From Lysobacteraceae bacterium (GTDB lineage: Bacteria; Pseudomonadota; Gammaproteobacteria; Steroidobacterales; Steroidobacteraceae): DNA of 8,620 nt. The position numbers and the translations under genes were made by a program. The notes beneath the pieces are model-generated. The model did no database searches. It had not been told where the DNA came from and saw nothing but the letters and a program-made list of their open reading frames with translations. The stretch lies in the NCBI GenBank assembly GCA_012516015.1, contig JAAYXG010000644.1, positions 1 through 8,620 on the forward strand, in the 5' to 3' direction. The stretch's first letter is position 1. Each line of letters starts with the position of its first letter. Shown here piece by piece: positions 1-5,597 of the stretch.

Positions 1-2
1 CG

Positions 3-1283
3 CATGCGGCGCTGCCGGATTGGCGAGCGCGCGCTGCGAAAGAGCGCGCGCACATTCTACGTCGCTGGTTCGAGCTGATGATGGCGCACCAGGACGATCT
101 CGCGGTGCTCATGACGATCGAAGAAGGCAAGCCGTTGGCCGAGAGCCGCGCGGAGATTGAGTATGCCGCGGCCTTCCTGGAATGGTTCGGGGAGGAGGCC
201 AAACGCGCGTATGGAGATGTGATCCCGGGTCACGATCGCGACAAACGCATCGTCGTGTTGAAGCAGCCGATCGGCGTGTGTGCGGCAATCACGCCCTGGA
301 ACTTTCCCGCCGCGATGATCGCTCGCAAGGTCGCGCCGGCACTCGCAGCCGGTTGCACGATGGTAATCAAACCTTCGGAGCTCACGCCCTACTCGGCGCT
401 CGCAATGTGTGTGCTCGCGGAACGCGCCGGGGTGCCTGCCGGGGTGGTCTCGATCCTCACCGGGGACGCCAAGACGATCGGCGCGGAGCTCACGAGCAAC
501 CTGCTCGTGCGTAAGCTGAGCTTCACCGGCTCCACGGCCGTCGGCAAGTCGCTGATGGAACAGTGCGCACCCACGCTGAAGAAGCTCTCGCTCGAGCTCG
601 GCGGCAACGCGCCGTTTATCGTGTTCGACGATGCCGATATCGAGGCCGCGGTCGCGGGCGCCGTCGCCTCCAAGTATCGAAACGCGGGGCAAACCTGCGT
701 ATGCGCGAACCGCATATTCGTTCAAAGCGGCATCTACGATCGCTTCGCGGAGCGTCTCGCGGAAGTCGCTTCCGGCATGAAGATCGGCAACGGGCTCGAG
801 GACGACACGAAGATCGGACCGCTCATCGACGAGCGCGCAGTCGAAAAGGTCGAGCGCCACGTCGGCGACGCACTTGGCAAGGGCGCATCGGTGCTTACCG
901 GCGGGAAACGCGTGCAGGGACCCGGCACGTTCTACGTGCCGACCGTCTTAACTGGCGTCAAGTCCGACATGTTGCCGATGCGGGAGGAAACGTTCGGACC
1001 GGTCGCTCCTCTGATGCGATTCGATACCGACGATGAGGCCGTGCGGCTCGCGAACGCGAGCGAGTTCGGTCTCGCCGGCTATTTCTACAGCACGAACATC
1101 CAACGCGTGTGGCGCGTGGCGGAAGCGCTCGAGTGCGGCATCGTCGGCATCAACGAGGGCATCATTTCGACGGAAGTCGCGCCGTTCGGCGGCGTCAAAG
1201 AGTCCGGCTTCGGTCGCGAAGGCTCCAAATACGGGCTCGAGGAATATATGGAGATCAAGTATCTGTGTTTCGGCGGCGTCTAG
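3..1283 (+). CDS. gabD: Succinate-semialdehyde dehydrogenase, 5'-truncated by window edge
   Basis: Oxidises succinate semialdehyde to succinate with NAD(P)+, the last step of the GABA shunt, in the cytosol. The frame is open from base 3, before the first internal ATG at 78, and the residues there (LPDWRARAAKERAHILRRW) match the family, so the true start lies upstream. 426 codons are visible against about 480 in E. coli GabD, so roughly 55-60 residues are missing. Seen, in visible numbering: TPWNFP with Asn100, the IKPSE cofactor segment near 122-126, FTGSTAVGK, catalytic Glu198 in LELGG, and nucleophile Cys232 in GQTCVCANR. The C-x-C pair (Cys232/Cys234) is the one that forms a redox switch in some SSADHs. 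The C-terminus NEGIIS-EVAPFGG-KESGFGREGSKYG is typical of GabD rather than of general aldehyde dehydrogenases. It is the first gene of a + strand run with two OsmC-family genes. Exact substrate is inferred from similarity. Confidence 0.93.
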   Translation, partial: HAALPDWRARAAKERAHILRRWFELMMAHQDDLAVLMTIEEGKPLAESRAEIEYAAAFLEWFGEEAKRAYGDVIPGHDRDKRIVVLKQPIGVCAAITPWNFPAAMIARKVAPALAAGCTMVIKPSELTPYSALAMCVLAERAGVPAGVVSILTGDAKTIGAELTSNLLVRKLSFTGSTAVGKSLMEQCAPTLKKLSLELGGNAPFIVFDDADIEAAVAGAVASKYRNAGQTCVCANRIFVQSGIYDRFAERLAEVASGMKIGNGLEDDTKIGPLIDERAVEKVERHVGDALGKGASVLTGGKRVQGPGTFYVPTVLTGVKSDMLPMREETFGPVAPLMRFDTDDEAVRLANASEFGLAGYFYSTNIQRVWRVAEALECGIVGINEGIISTEVAPFGGVKESGFGREGSKYGLEEYMEIKYLCFGGV

Positions 1284-1298
1284 TCGACCGCGTATAAC

Positions 1299-1425
1299 GT
1301 GTAAAGTGTAAAGTGTAACGTCAGAAGGTCGAGGCCTCCTGCGTCGTACTGTCGTAGAGTGGCGTCGACGCTCCCGATGTGCTGATACGCTTCTTACCCT
1401 ACACCTCACACTTCACACGTCACAC
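1299..1425. repeat. Inverted pair of 7-bp-period repeats between gabD and yhfA
   Basis: The left array (1299-1319) has three heptads: GTGTAAA, GTGTAAA, GTGTAAC. The right array (about 1394-1425) is its approximate reverse complement; read on the minus strand it gives GTGTGAC, GTGTGAA, GTGTGAG, GTGTAGG. Aligning the arms gives about 16 of 20 matches, the differences all being A-C type mismatches. The arms enclose about 74 bp with the small palindrome GAGGCCTC (1331-1338). A transcript could fold here, so it may end gabD transcription, but there is no U-tract. No promoter is obvious in the spacer. Confidence 0.7.
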
Positions 1426-1430
1426 TAACA

Positions 1431-1856
1431 ATGAATGCCCGCATCAAGTGGATCCAAGACGTCATGTTCGTCGGCGAGTCGGGATCGGGACATTCCGTCG
1501 TCATGGATGGCGCGCCCGAAGCAGGCGGACGCAACCTGGGCTTTCGCCCCATGGAGATGCTGCTGCTCGGATTGGGCGGATGATCGGCCTTCGATGTGAT
1601 GATGATCTTGAAGCGCGGACGGGAGCAGGTAACCGACTGTGTCGTCGAGATCGACGGAGAGCGAGCGCAGACGGATCCGAAAGTTTTCACTAAGATCGCA
1701 CTGAAATACGTCGTGACGGGACGCGCGCTCGATCGCAAGAAGGTCGAACGCGCGGTCGCGTTATCGGCGGAGAAATACTGTTCCGCGAGCGCCATCATGG
1801 CGAAGACCGCGGAGCTGACGCATACGATCGAGGTAGTAGAGGCGTCGAATGTGTGA
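1431..1856 (+). CDS. yhfA: YhfA-type OsmC-family protein with in-frame TGA, probable selenoprotein
   Basis: Read through the TGA at 1581-1583 as selenocysteine, this is a 141-residue OsmC/Ohr-fold protein, near the 134 residues of E. coli YhfA. The start MNARIKW aligns with the YhfA start MQARVKW; GESGSGH, VMDG and RPMEMLLLGLGG follow. Codon 51 is TGA, exactly at the reactive Cys of YhfA (AAGGCSAIDV against LGLGG-stop-SAFDV). The same frame continues with MILKRGREQV, DPKVFT, YVVTGRALD, LSAEKYCSAS (second conserved Cys, Cys117) and THTIEVVEA, ending at TGA 1854-1856. OsmC-family proteins reduce peroxides by a two-Cys mechanism; a Sec at the attacking position would make it more nucleophilic. 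No clear Shine-Dalgarno precedes ATG 1431. The alternative is a nonsense mutation or sequencing error (TGC or TGT to TGA). Preservation of frame and family residues on both sides, and the exact position, favour Sec. The substrate of YhfA itself is not well established. Confidence 0.85.
1587..1616 (+). promoter_or_regulatory. Candidate bacterial SECIS hairpin downstream of the TGA
   Basis: Hand folding pairs G1587-C1588 with G1615-C1616, C1589-C1592 with G1610-G1613, and G1593-U1595 with A1605-C1607. The 3' side has bulges at C1614 and at U1608-U1609, and the apical loop is 1596-1604, beginning GU. Known bacterial SECIS elements lie within the coding region just after the UGA and carry a G in the first loop bases, recognised by SelB. 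The loop starts 12 nt after the UGA, a little closer than usual, and the bulged U is on the 3' rather than the 5' arm as in E. coli fdhF. A second possible stem pairs 1604-1611 with 1645-1652 (8 bp, one G-U). No folding program was run. Confidence 0.4.
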
Positions 1857-1914
1857 TGTGTAAGGTGTAATGTCAGACAACGTTCCCACACACATTACAC
1901 GTCACGCCTTACAC
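1851..1914. repeat. Inverted 7-bp-period repeats at the yhfA 3' end
   Basis: The left array has heptads GTGTGAT (1851-1857), GTGTAAG (1858-1864) and GTGTAAT (1865-1871). The right array (1893-1914), read on the minus strand, gives GTGTAAG, GCGTGAC, GTGTAAT. About 18 of 23 positions are complementary. The first heptad contains the last sense codon (GTG) and the stop (TGA) of the Sec gene, so the array reaches into the coding end. Same repeat family as the spacer upstream of yhfA. It may act as a terminator or attenuator before osmC. Confidence 0.7.
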
Positions 1915-1965
1915 GAGAGAGGACCTCGACGAGCGAGCCTCGGTTTCAGCATCCTCCGCACATCG

Positions 1966-1972
1966 AAAGGAG
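1966..1972 (+). promoter_or_regulatory. Shine-Dalgarno of osmC
   Basis: AAAGGAG lies 9 bases before ATG 1982. It is the clearest ribosome binding site in the window and fixes the osmC start, giving a 143-residue protein. Confidence 0.8.
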
Positions 1973-1981
1973 CCCCCAACT

Positions 1982-2413
1982 ATGAAGCGAAGCGCATCCG
2001 CCGTGTGGAACGGCGGTTTGAAAGACAGCAAAGGATCGATCTCGACGCAAAGCGGCGTGCTCGCCGATGCGCAGTACTCGTTTGGCACGCGCTTCGAGGA
2101 AGGTCAAGGCACGAACCCGGAAGAGTTGATTGCCGCCGCGCATGCGGGCTGCTTTTCGATGGCCTTATCTGCGCAGCTCAACAATGCGGGTCAGACGGCG
2201 GAACGCATTCAAACGGAGGCCACCGTCACGCTCGAGAAAAAAGACGAGGGCTTCACCGTGACGGCCGTGCACTTGAAGGTGCGCGGGAAAGTACCCGGCG
2301 CCACGCCGCCCGATTTCGAGAAAGCCGCGCAGGCCGCGAAGACCGGCTGCCCGATCTCGCGCCTACTGAAGGCGGAGATCACGATGGAGACGAAGCTCGA
2401 GGGGTGGACGTGA
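1982..2413 (+). CDS. osmC: OsmC family organic hydroperoxide reductase
   Basis: A thiol peroxidase that reduces organic hydroperoxides, and hydrogen peroxide less well, in the cytosol. The protein has 143 residues, the same length as E. coli OsmC. Seen: N-terminal SASAVWNGGLKDSKG, the GTNPEELIAAAHAGCFSMAL motif with the peroxidatic Cys57, and the resolving Cys123 in KTGCPISRLL; Arg37 and the Glu47/Glu48 pair fit the usual activating residues. The start is set by AAAGGAG 9 bases upstream. It follows the Sec-containing YhfA-type gene on the same strand after a 125-bp spacer with a folding repeat, so two members of the superfamily, one Sec and one Cys, stand in tandem. It converges with the MFS gene, the pair being separated by a strong hairpin. 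Family assignment is secure; the physiological hydroperoxide is unknown. Confidence 0.93.
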   Translation: MKRSASAVWNGGLKDSKGSISTQSGVLADAQYSFGTRFEEGQGTNPEELIAAAHAGCFSMALSAQLNNAGQTAERIQTEATVTLEKKDEGFTVTAVHLKVRGKVPGATPPDFEKAAQAAKTGCPISRLLKAEITMETKLEGWT

Positions 2414-2424
2414 GAATTGGGCCT

Positions 2425-2496
2425 GGGGCTCGGGGCGTGGGGCTAGGTTAAGAACGAAGAATTCCTGCTCTGGCCCAAGCCCCACGCCCGAGCCCC
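2425..2496. terminator. Hairpin between convergent osmC and MFS genes (bidirectional terminator candidate)
   Basis: Bases 2425-2444 (heptads GGGGCTC, GGGGCGT, then GGGGCT) pair with 2478-2496 as a 19-bp GC-rich stem with one bulged G; the loop is about 33 nt. It fills the 89-bp gap between two convergent genes, where a shared terminator is expected. There is no T-run on either side, so a classical intrinsic terminator is not proven. The arms show the same 7-bp periodicity as the other junction repeats, with a G-rich unit. Confidence 0.55.
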
Positions 2497-2502
2497 GAAC
2501 CC

Positions 2503-3684
2503 CTAGCTCCTATTCGCTTTGCCCCACTCATACGCTATGCCGGCGCCGAACGCGCCGATCGTCATCATGATTGCGAGCGTCGCGGGCTCGCCGTTGTTGT
2601 AGTACGCGAGTGCGAAACCGACGAGCACCGGAATCGTCGATTGGAGTGCGCCCATCATCGCGGATGCCGCGCCGGCGATGTGTGCGTACGGACCCAAGCC
2701 GAGTGCGGCGGCGTGCGGCGTCACGCGCGCCACGCCGACGAAGAAGCTGAGCTGTAGCGCCACGAACAGCCACAGCGGCACATCGAACGCGAGCGTGAGC
2801 GTCGTCAAGACCGAGCCGATGATTGCCGGGACCCACACCGTTCGTGCCAGGAGTTGCGACGGCGTTCTCTTGCGCAACGCTACGATGTTCAATCGACTCG
2901 CGGCCATGAACGCGAAGCCGTTGACGCCGAGCAGCCATCCGAACTGCTGCGGCGACAAACCATAGCCTTCGATCAGCACGGCGGGCGCGCCAGTCACATA
3001 CGCGAAGAGCGAGGCCATGCCGAACGCACCGGCGAGCGTGTAGCCGATGAACGCGCGATCCCGAATCAGGGTGCGGTAATCGACCGCAACCGCAGGCACG
3101 CTGAACGGCCGTACCGCGTTCGGATCTCTCGATTCCGTGAGCACCAAATGCATCGAGATAACGAGCAGAACTGCAAGCAACGCTTGGAAGACGAACACGC
3201 CCCGCCAGCCGAACGCGGTCACGACGACTCCGCCCATGCTCGGCGCCAGGATCGGTCCGAGCGCGACAATTGCCATGAGTATCGAGAATGCGCGCGCCGC
3301 TTCGTGCGGCTCGCAACGATCGCGAATGATCGCGCGCCCGATCACCATGCCGCCGCAGGCACCGAGCGCCTGCAGTACGCGCATGCTCATGAGCATCGTC
3401 ATGCTCGATGACAGCATGCAGCCGAGCGAGCCGAGCGCATACAACGCAAACCCCGCATAGAGCGGCGGCTTGCGGCCGAAGCGATCGCTGATCGGACCAT
3501 AGACGAGTTGGCCGAGCGCGATGCCGATGAGATAAGCCGACATCGTCTTCTCGACCCCCTGCGTCGCGAACTCGCGCTCGATCTCGGGGAACCCGGGCAG
3601 GTACATGTCGATCGTGACCGGCCCGACCGCGGTCATTGCGCCGATGAGCAGTAGCCAGCTCGGTAGCTTGTGAGATGAGAGCAC
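2503..3684 (-). CDS. MFS multidrug efflux transporter, Bcr/CflA family
   Basis: A 393-residue inner-membrane drug:H+ antiporter with about 12 hydrophobic segments. Seen: TM1 TAVGPVTIDMYLPGFP with the conserved Asp26 of the Bcr/CflA group, motif A GPISDRFGRK (63-72) in the TM2-3 loop, Arg102 in the motif B region RVLQALGACGG, and antiporter motif C GPILAPSMGG (143-152) in TM5. Length matches Bcr/CflA proteins (about 390-410). The start is GTG at 3684; a stop codon lies two codons upstream in the same frame and the next ATG (residue 17) would delete TM1. No strong Shine-Dalgarno is seen. It lies downstream of fghA on the same strand across a 171-bp repeat-bearing spacer, so co-transcription is uncertain. 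Relatives export bicyclomycin, chloramphenicol or dipeptides; the substrate here cannot be read from sequence. Confidence 0.9.
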   Translation of the reverse strand: MLSSHKLPSWLLLIGAMTAVGPVTIDMYLPGFPEIEREFATQGVEKTMSAYLIGIALGQLVYGPISDRFGRKPPLYAGFALYALGSLGCMLSSSMTMLMSMRVLQALGACGGMVIGRAIIRDRCEPHEAARAFSILMAIVALGPILAPSMGGVVVTAFGWRGVFVFQALLAVLLVISMHLVLTESRDPNAVRPFSVPAVAVDYRTLIRDRAFIGYTLAGAFGMASLFAYVTGAPAVLIEGYGLSPQQFGWLLGVNGFAFMAASRLNIVALRKRTPSQLLARTVWVPAIIGSVLTTLTLAFDVPLWLFVALQLSFFVGVARVTPHAAALGLGPYAHIAGAASAMMGALQSTIPVLVGFALAYYNNGEPATLAIMMTIGAFGAGIAYEWGKANRS

Positions 3685-3704
3685 TTTCTATGTATGCGGA
3701 CGGT

Positions 3705-3843
3705 GATTCGCGGTTCGTCAGAGCGCGCGCTCGCGCAGCTCTCCTTCTTCGGACCTCGATTATTGGAGTTCAAATAGGCGGCGCGAGCGGGAGCGGCGCC
3801 GGCGCGCCGGCGCTTCCGACTAACCGCGAACCCACTGACTGCG
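3705..3843. repeat. Inverted GGTTCGC-type heptads in the fghA-MFS spacer
   Basis: The left side (3705-3718) has heptads GATTCGC and GGTTCGT. The right side (about 3819-3843) read on the minus strand carries GGTTCGC and GGTTAGT-like units. They bracket about 100 bp of GC-rich non-coding DNA that includes an 18-bp palindrome. The arms are shorter and less regular than in the other spacers. No terminator with a U-tract and no clear promoter were seen. Confidence 0.45.
3796..3813. repeat. Perfect 18-bp GC palindrome
   Basis: GCGCCGGCGCGCCGGCGC is its own reverse complement. It lies 42 bp downstream of the end of fghA as transcribed and may form a hairpin that ends its transcript. No T-tract follows. 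Confidence 0.5.
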
Positions 3844-3855
3844 AACCGCTTCTTC

Positions 3856-4698
3856 TTAGCTCAAGCGCTCGGCGTGATGCTTCAAGTGATCGGCGACGAA
3901 CGTCGAGATGAAATAGTACCCATGATCGTAGCCTTCTTGACGTCGCAGCGTGAGCTTCGTACCGGACTTGCGGCAAGCGGCTTCGAGCAACTCGGGCTTC
4001 AATTGTTCGGTCAGGAATTTATCCGCGGTACCTTGATCGACCAGGATCGTATCGTCGTAGCGCTGGGCGGCGACGAGCTCCGAGGCATCGTACTCGCGCC
4101 ACGAGTCGCGGTTCGAGCCGAGATAGCCCGTGAACGCCTTTTCGCCCCACGGGCATTGCATCGGCGCTGAGATCGGCGCGAACGCGGACACGGACCGATA
4201 CTGATCGCGATTCTTGAGCGCGCAGATCAGCGCGCCGTGACCGCCCATCGAGTGTCCGAAGATGCCTTGCCGATCGTCGCGACCGACCTTGAGCGAGCGC
4301 ACGAGCTCGGGCAGCTCTTTCGTCACGTAGCTATACATGCGATAGCTCTGCGACCACGGCGCCTGCGTCGCATCGACATAGAAACCCGCCGCGAGCCCGA
4401 AATCCCAGCTCTCATCATCGCCTGGATAGCGTGTCTTGCGCGGGCTCGTATCCGGGGCGACGAGCATCAGACCGAGCTCCGCCGCCAATCGCTGTGCGCC
4501 CGCCTTGATCATGAACGTCTCTTCCGTGCACGTGAGGCCGGCCAAGTAGTAAAGCACCGGCACGGTGCGATCCGCCGCTTGCGGCGGGATGTACACGGAG
4601 AAGCGCATCTCGGAACGGCACTCCCGAGATTCATGCGAATAAAAGCGTTGCGTGCCGGCGAAGCAGCGATGCTCGGAAATGATGTTGAGTGTGGACAT
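3856..4698 (-). CDS. fghA: S-formylglutathione hydrolase
   Basis: Hydrolyses S-formylglutathione to formate and glutathione, the second step of glutathione-dependent formaldehyde detoxification, in the cytosol. From ATG 4698 the protein has 280 residues, close to E. coli FrmB (277) and human esterase D. It has the alpha/beta-hydrolase serine esterase fold: nucleophile Ser150 in GHSMGGHGAL, Asp226 in DQGTADKFL and His259 in GYDHGYYF, at nearly the same positions as the human triad. YYLAGLTCTEE (50-60) is also family typical. The frame extends 13 codons upstream to 4737, but that segment lies in the repeat array and does not resemble the family, so ATG 4698 (MSTLNIISEHRCF) is preferred, though no clear Shine-Dalgarno supports it. 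The partner formaldehyde dehydrogenase (frmA/adhC) is not in the window. It is divergent from the redoxin gene. Confidence 0.94.
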   Translation of the reverse strand: MSTLNIISEHRCFAGTQRFYSHESRECRSEMRFSVYIPPQAADRTVPVLYYLAGLTCTEETFMIKAGAQRLAAELGLMLVAPDTSPRKTRYPGDDESWDFGLAAGFYVDATQAPWSQSYRMYSYVTKELPELVRSLKVGRDDRQGIFGHSMGGHGALICALKNRDQYRSVSAFAPISAPMQCPWGEKAFTGYLGSNRDSWREYDASELVAAQRYDDTILVDQGTADKFLTEQLKPELLEAACRKSGTKLTLRRQEGYDHGYYFISTFVADHLKHHAERLS

Positions 4699-4707
4699 GA
4701 TATTGAT

Positions 4708-4960
4708 GACTCGCGATTCGTGATTTGCGGGTAGCAAGAAAGGCGCTAGCCGCGCTTGGAACTATGCTATTGGAGCACATCGGCGCTGCAAAGGGCCACG
4801 ATGGGTGTTTGCAAAACTTGCGCGATGATGCTGCTCTGCACCTTCGGTCTGGTTGCGGCTTACCGATGTACAATGGCACTCGATCGCTGAAGTTTTTGCG
4901 ACCCGCGAGTCGCCCACCACGAGTCGCGAGGTGACGAGTCACGGATCACGAGTCACGAGG
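4708..4960. repeat. Inverted GAYTCGT-type heptad arrays in the fghA/redoxin divergent spacer
   Basis: The left array (4708-4728) has heptads GACTCGC, GATTCGT, GATTTGC. The right array (4904-4960) has about eight heptads of CRCGAGT type with one 1-nt slip; on the minus strand these read as GACTCGT, GATCCGT, GACTCGC and relatives, the inverted partner of the left. The right array runs to within 2 bp of the redoxin ATG; the left array lies in the leader of fghA. The 175 bp between them should hold the two divergent promoters; TACAAT at 4869-4874 could be a -10 box for the redoxin gene but has no convincing -35. Confidence 0.65.
4801..4890 (+). CDS. Doubtful 29-codon Cys-rich hydrophobic ORF
   Basis: ATG 4801 to TGA 4888-4890 encodes 29 residues with four Cys (a C-x-x-C in MGVCKTCAMMLLC) and a hydrophobic middle (MMLLCTFGLVAA). 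AAAGGG lies 5 bases upstream as a possible ribosome site. It sits between the two inverted repeat arrays and is not related to any protein I recognise. An ORF of this size is easily random; a leader peptide or small membrane peptide is only a possibility. Confidence 0.15.
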   Translation: MGVCKTCAMMLLCTFGLVAAYRCTMALDR

Positions 4961-4962
4961 AC

Positions 4963-5517
4963 ATGGCCACCGAATCGAACATGCTGCCGCTTGGCACGAA
5001 AGCGCCCACCTTCCGCTTACCCGATTACAGAGGACGAATCGTATCGATCGACGACTTCGCGGCGGCACCCGCGCTCCTCGTAGCGTTCATCTGCAATCAC
5101 TGCCCGTATGTGAAGCACATTCGCAACGAGTTTGCTCGATTCGCGCGCGAGTACCATCCGCGTGGCCTCGCGGTGGTCGCGATCGCGGCCAACGACACCG
5201 AAACGCATCCGCAGGACGGGCCGCAAGGCATGGCCGAGGAGGCGGAAGCGGCGGGCTACACGTTCCCGTACTTGTTCGACGAAACGCAAAAAGTCGCGCG
5301 TGCCTATCAGGCGGCTTGCACGCCCGATTTCTTCTTGTTCGATCGCGCACGCACGCTCGTCTATCGAGGTCAATTCGACGCGAGCCGTCCGGGTAGCGAC
5401 ATTCCGGTGACAGGCGCCGACATGCGTAAGGCCTGCGATGCCGTGCTCGCGGACAAGCCGATCACATTCGAACAACGCCCTAGCATCGGTTGCAGCATCA
5501 AGTGGAAGAAGACCTAG
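4963..5517 (+). CDS. Thioredoxin-fold redoxin (AhpC/TSA-TlpA-like)
   Basis: A 184-residue thioredoxin-superfamily protein, of the cytosolic group often annotated as thioredoxin family or redoxin domain protein. Seen: N-terminal LPLGTKAPTFRLPDYRG typical of AhpC/TSA-like redoxins, the active-site motif FICNHCPYVKH (Cys44-x-x-Cys47), the ACTPDFFLFD segment with the cis-Pro (Pro121), and the C-terminal QRPSIGCSIKWK characteristic of this subfamily with Cys177. No signal peptide is visible. It probably reduces disulfides or peroxides; the partner is unknown. Start ATG 4963 is followed by a second ATG at 4981 (residue 7); GAGG at 4957-4960 is only 2 bases from the first ATG, so the exact start is not settled. 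The gene is divergent from fghA and convergent with the PAP2 gene, so it appears monocistronic. Confidence 0.88.
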   Translation: MATESNMLPLGTKAPTFRLPDYRGRIVSIDDFAAAPALLVAFICNHCPYVKHIRNEFARFAREYHPRGLAVVAIAANDTETHPQDGPQGMAEEAEAAGYTFPYLFDETQKVARAYQAACTPDFFLFDRARTLVYRGQFDASRPGSDIPVTGADMRKACDAVLADKPITFEQRPSIGCSIKWKKT

Positions 5518-5540
5518 TGATTCGCGCGAATCACTGGGTC
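5511..5540. terminator. Long hairpin spanning the redoxin stop codon
   Basis: AGTGATTCGCGCGAATCACT (5516-5535) is a perfect 20-bp palindrome. It is flanked by GACC (5511-5514) and GGTC (5537-5540), with a U-G pair between, so the RNA can form a near-continuous stem over 30 bases. The redoxin stop TAG (5515-5517) is inside it. No U-run follows, so termination is only likely, not shown. Confidence 0.5.
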
Positions 5541-5541
5541 G

Positions 5542-5597
5542 GTGTGAAGTGTAAGGTGTGAAGTGTAGGGCCAGAGGCGACTTACTGCATTCTGGCC
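5542..5597. repeat. GTGTGAA-type heptads and hairpin between redoxin and PAP2 genes
   Basis: Four heptads run without interruption from 5542 to 5569: GTGTGAA, GTGTAAG, GTGTGAA, GTGTAGG, the same family as the spacers around yhfA. There is no inverted heptad partner here. Instead GGCCAGA (5569-5575) pairs perfectly with TCTGGCC (5591-5597), a 7-bp stem with a 15-nt loop directly next to the PAP2 stop codon. Together with the 30-base hairpin before it, this fills the gap between convergent genes. Confidence 0.6.

Noticed and set aside
57..860. 267-codon open frame on the - strand
   Set aside because: Antisense to gabD, with low-complexity Arg/Glu/His composition and no recognisable domain.
1299..1425. 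CRISPR array or insertion-sequence ends
   Set aside because: Units are 7 bp and degenerate with no constant-length spacers, and there is no transposase or target duplication nearby.
1431..1856. Reading the TGA-interrupted yhfA as a pseudogene
   Set aside because: There is no other stop, frameshift or loss of family residues, and the only defect is on the reactive Cys codon. Kept as the alternative, but Sec fits better.
4869..4874. TACAAT as a sigma-70 -10 box for the redoxin gene
   Set aside because: No acceptable -35 hexamer lies 16-18 bases upstream, so it was mentioned within the spacer entry but not called as a promoter.
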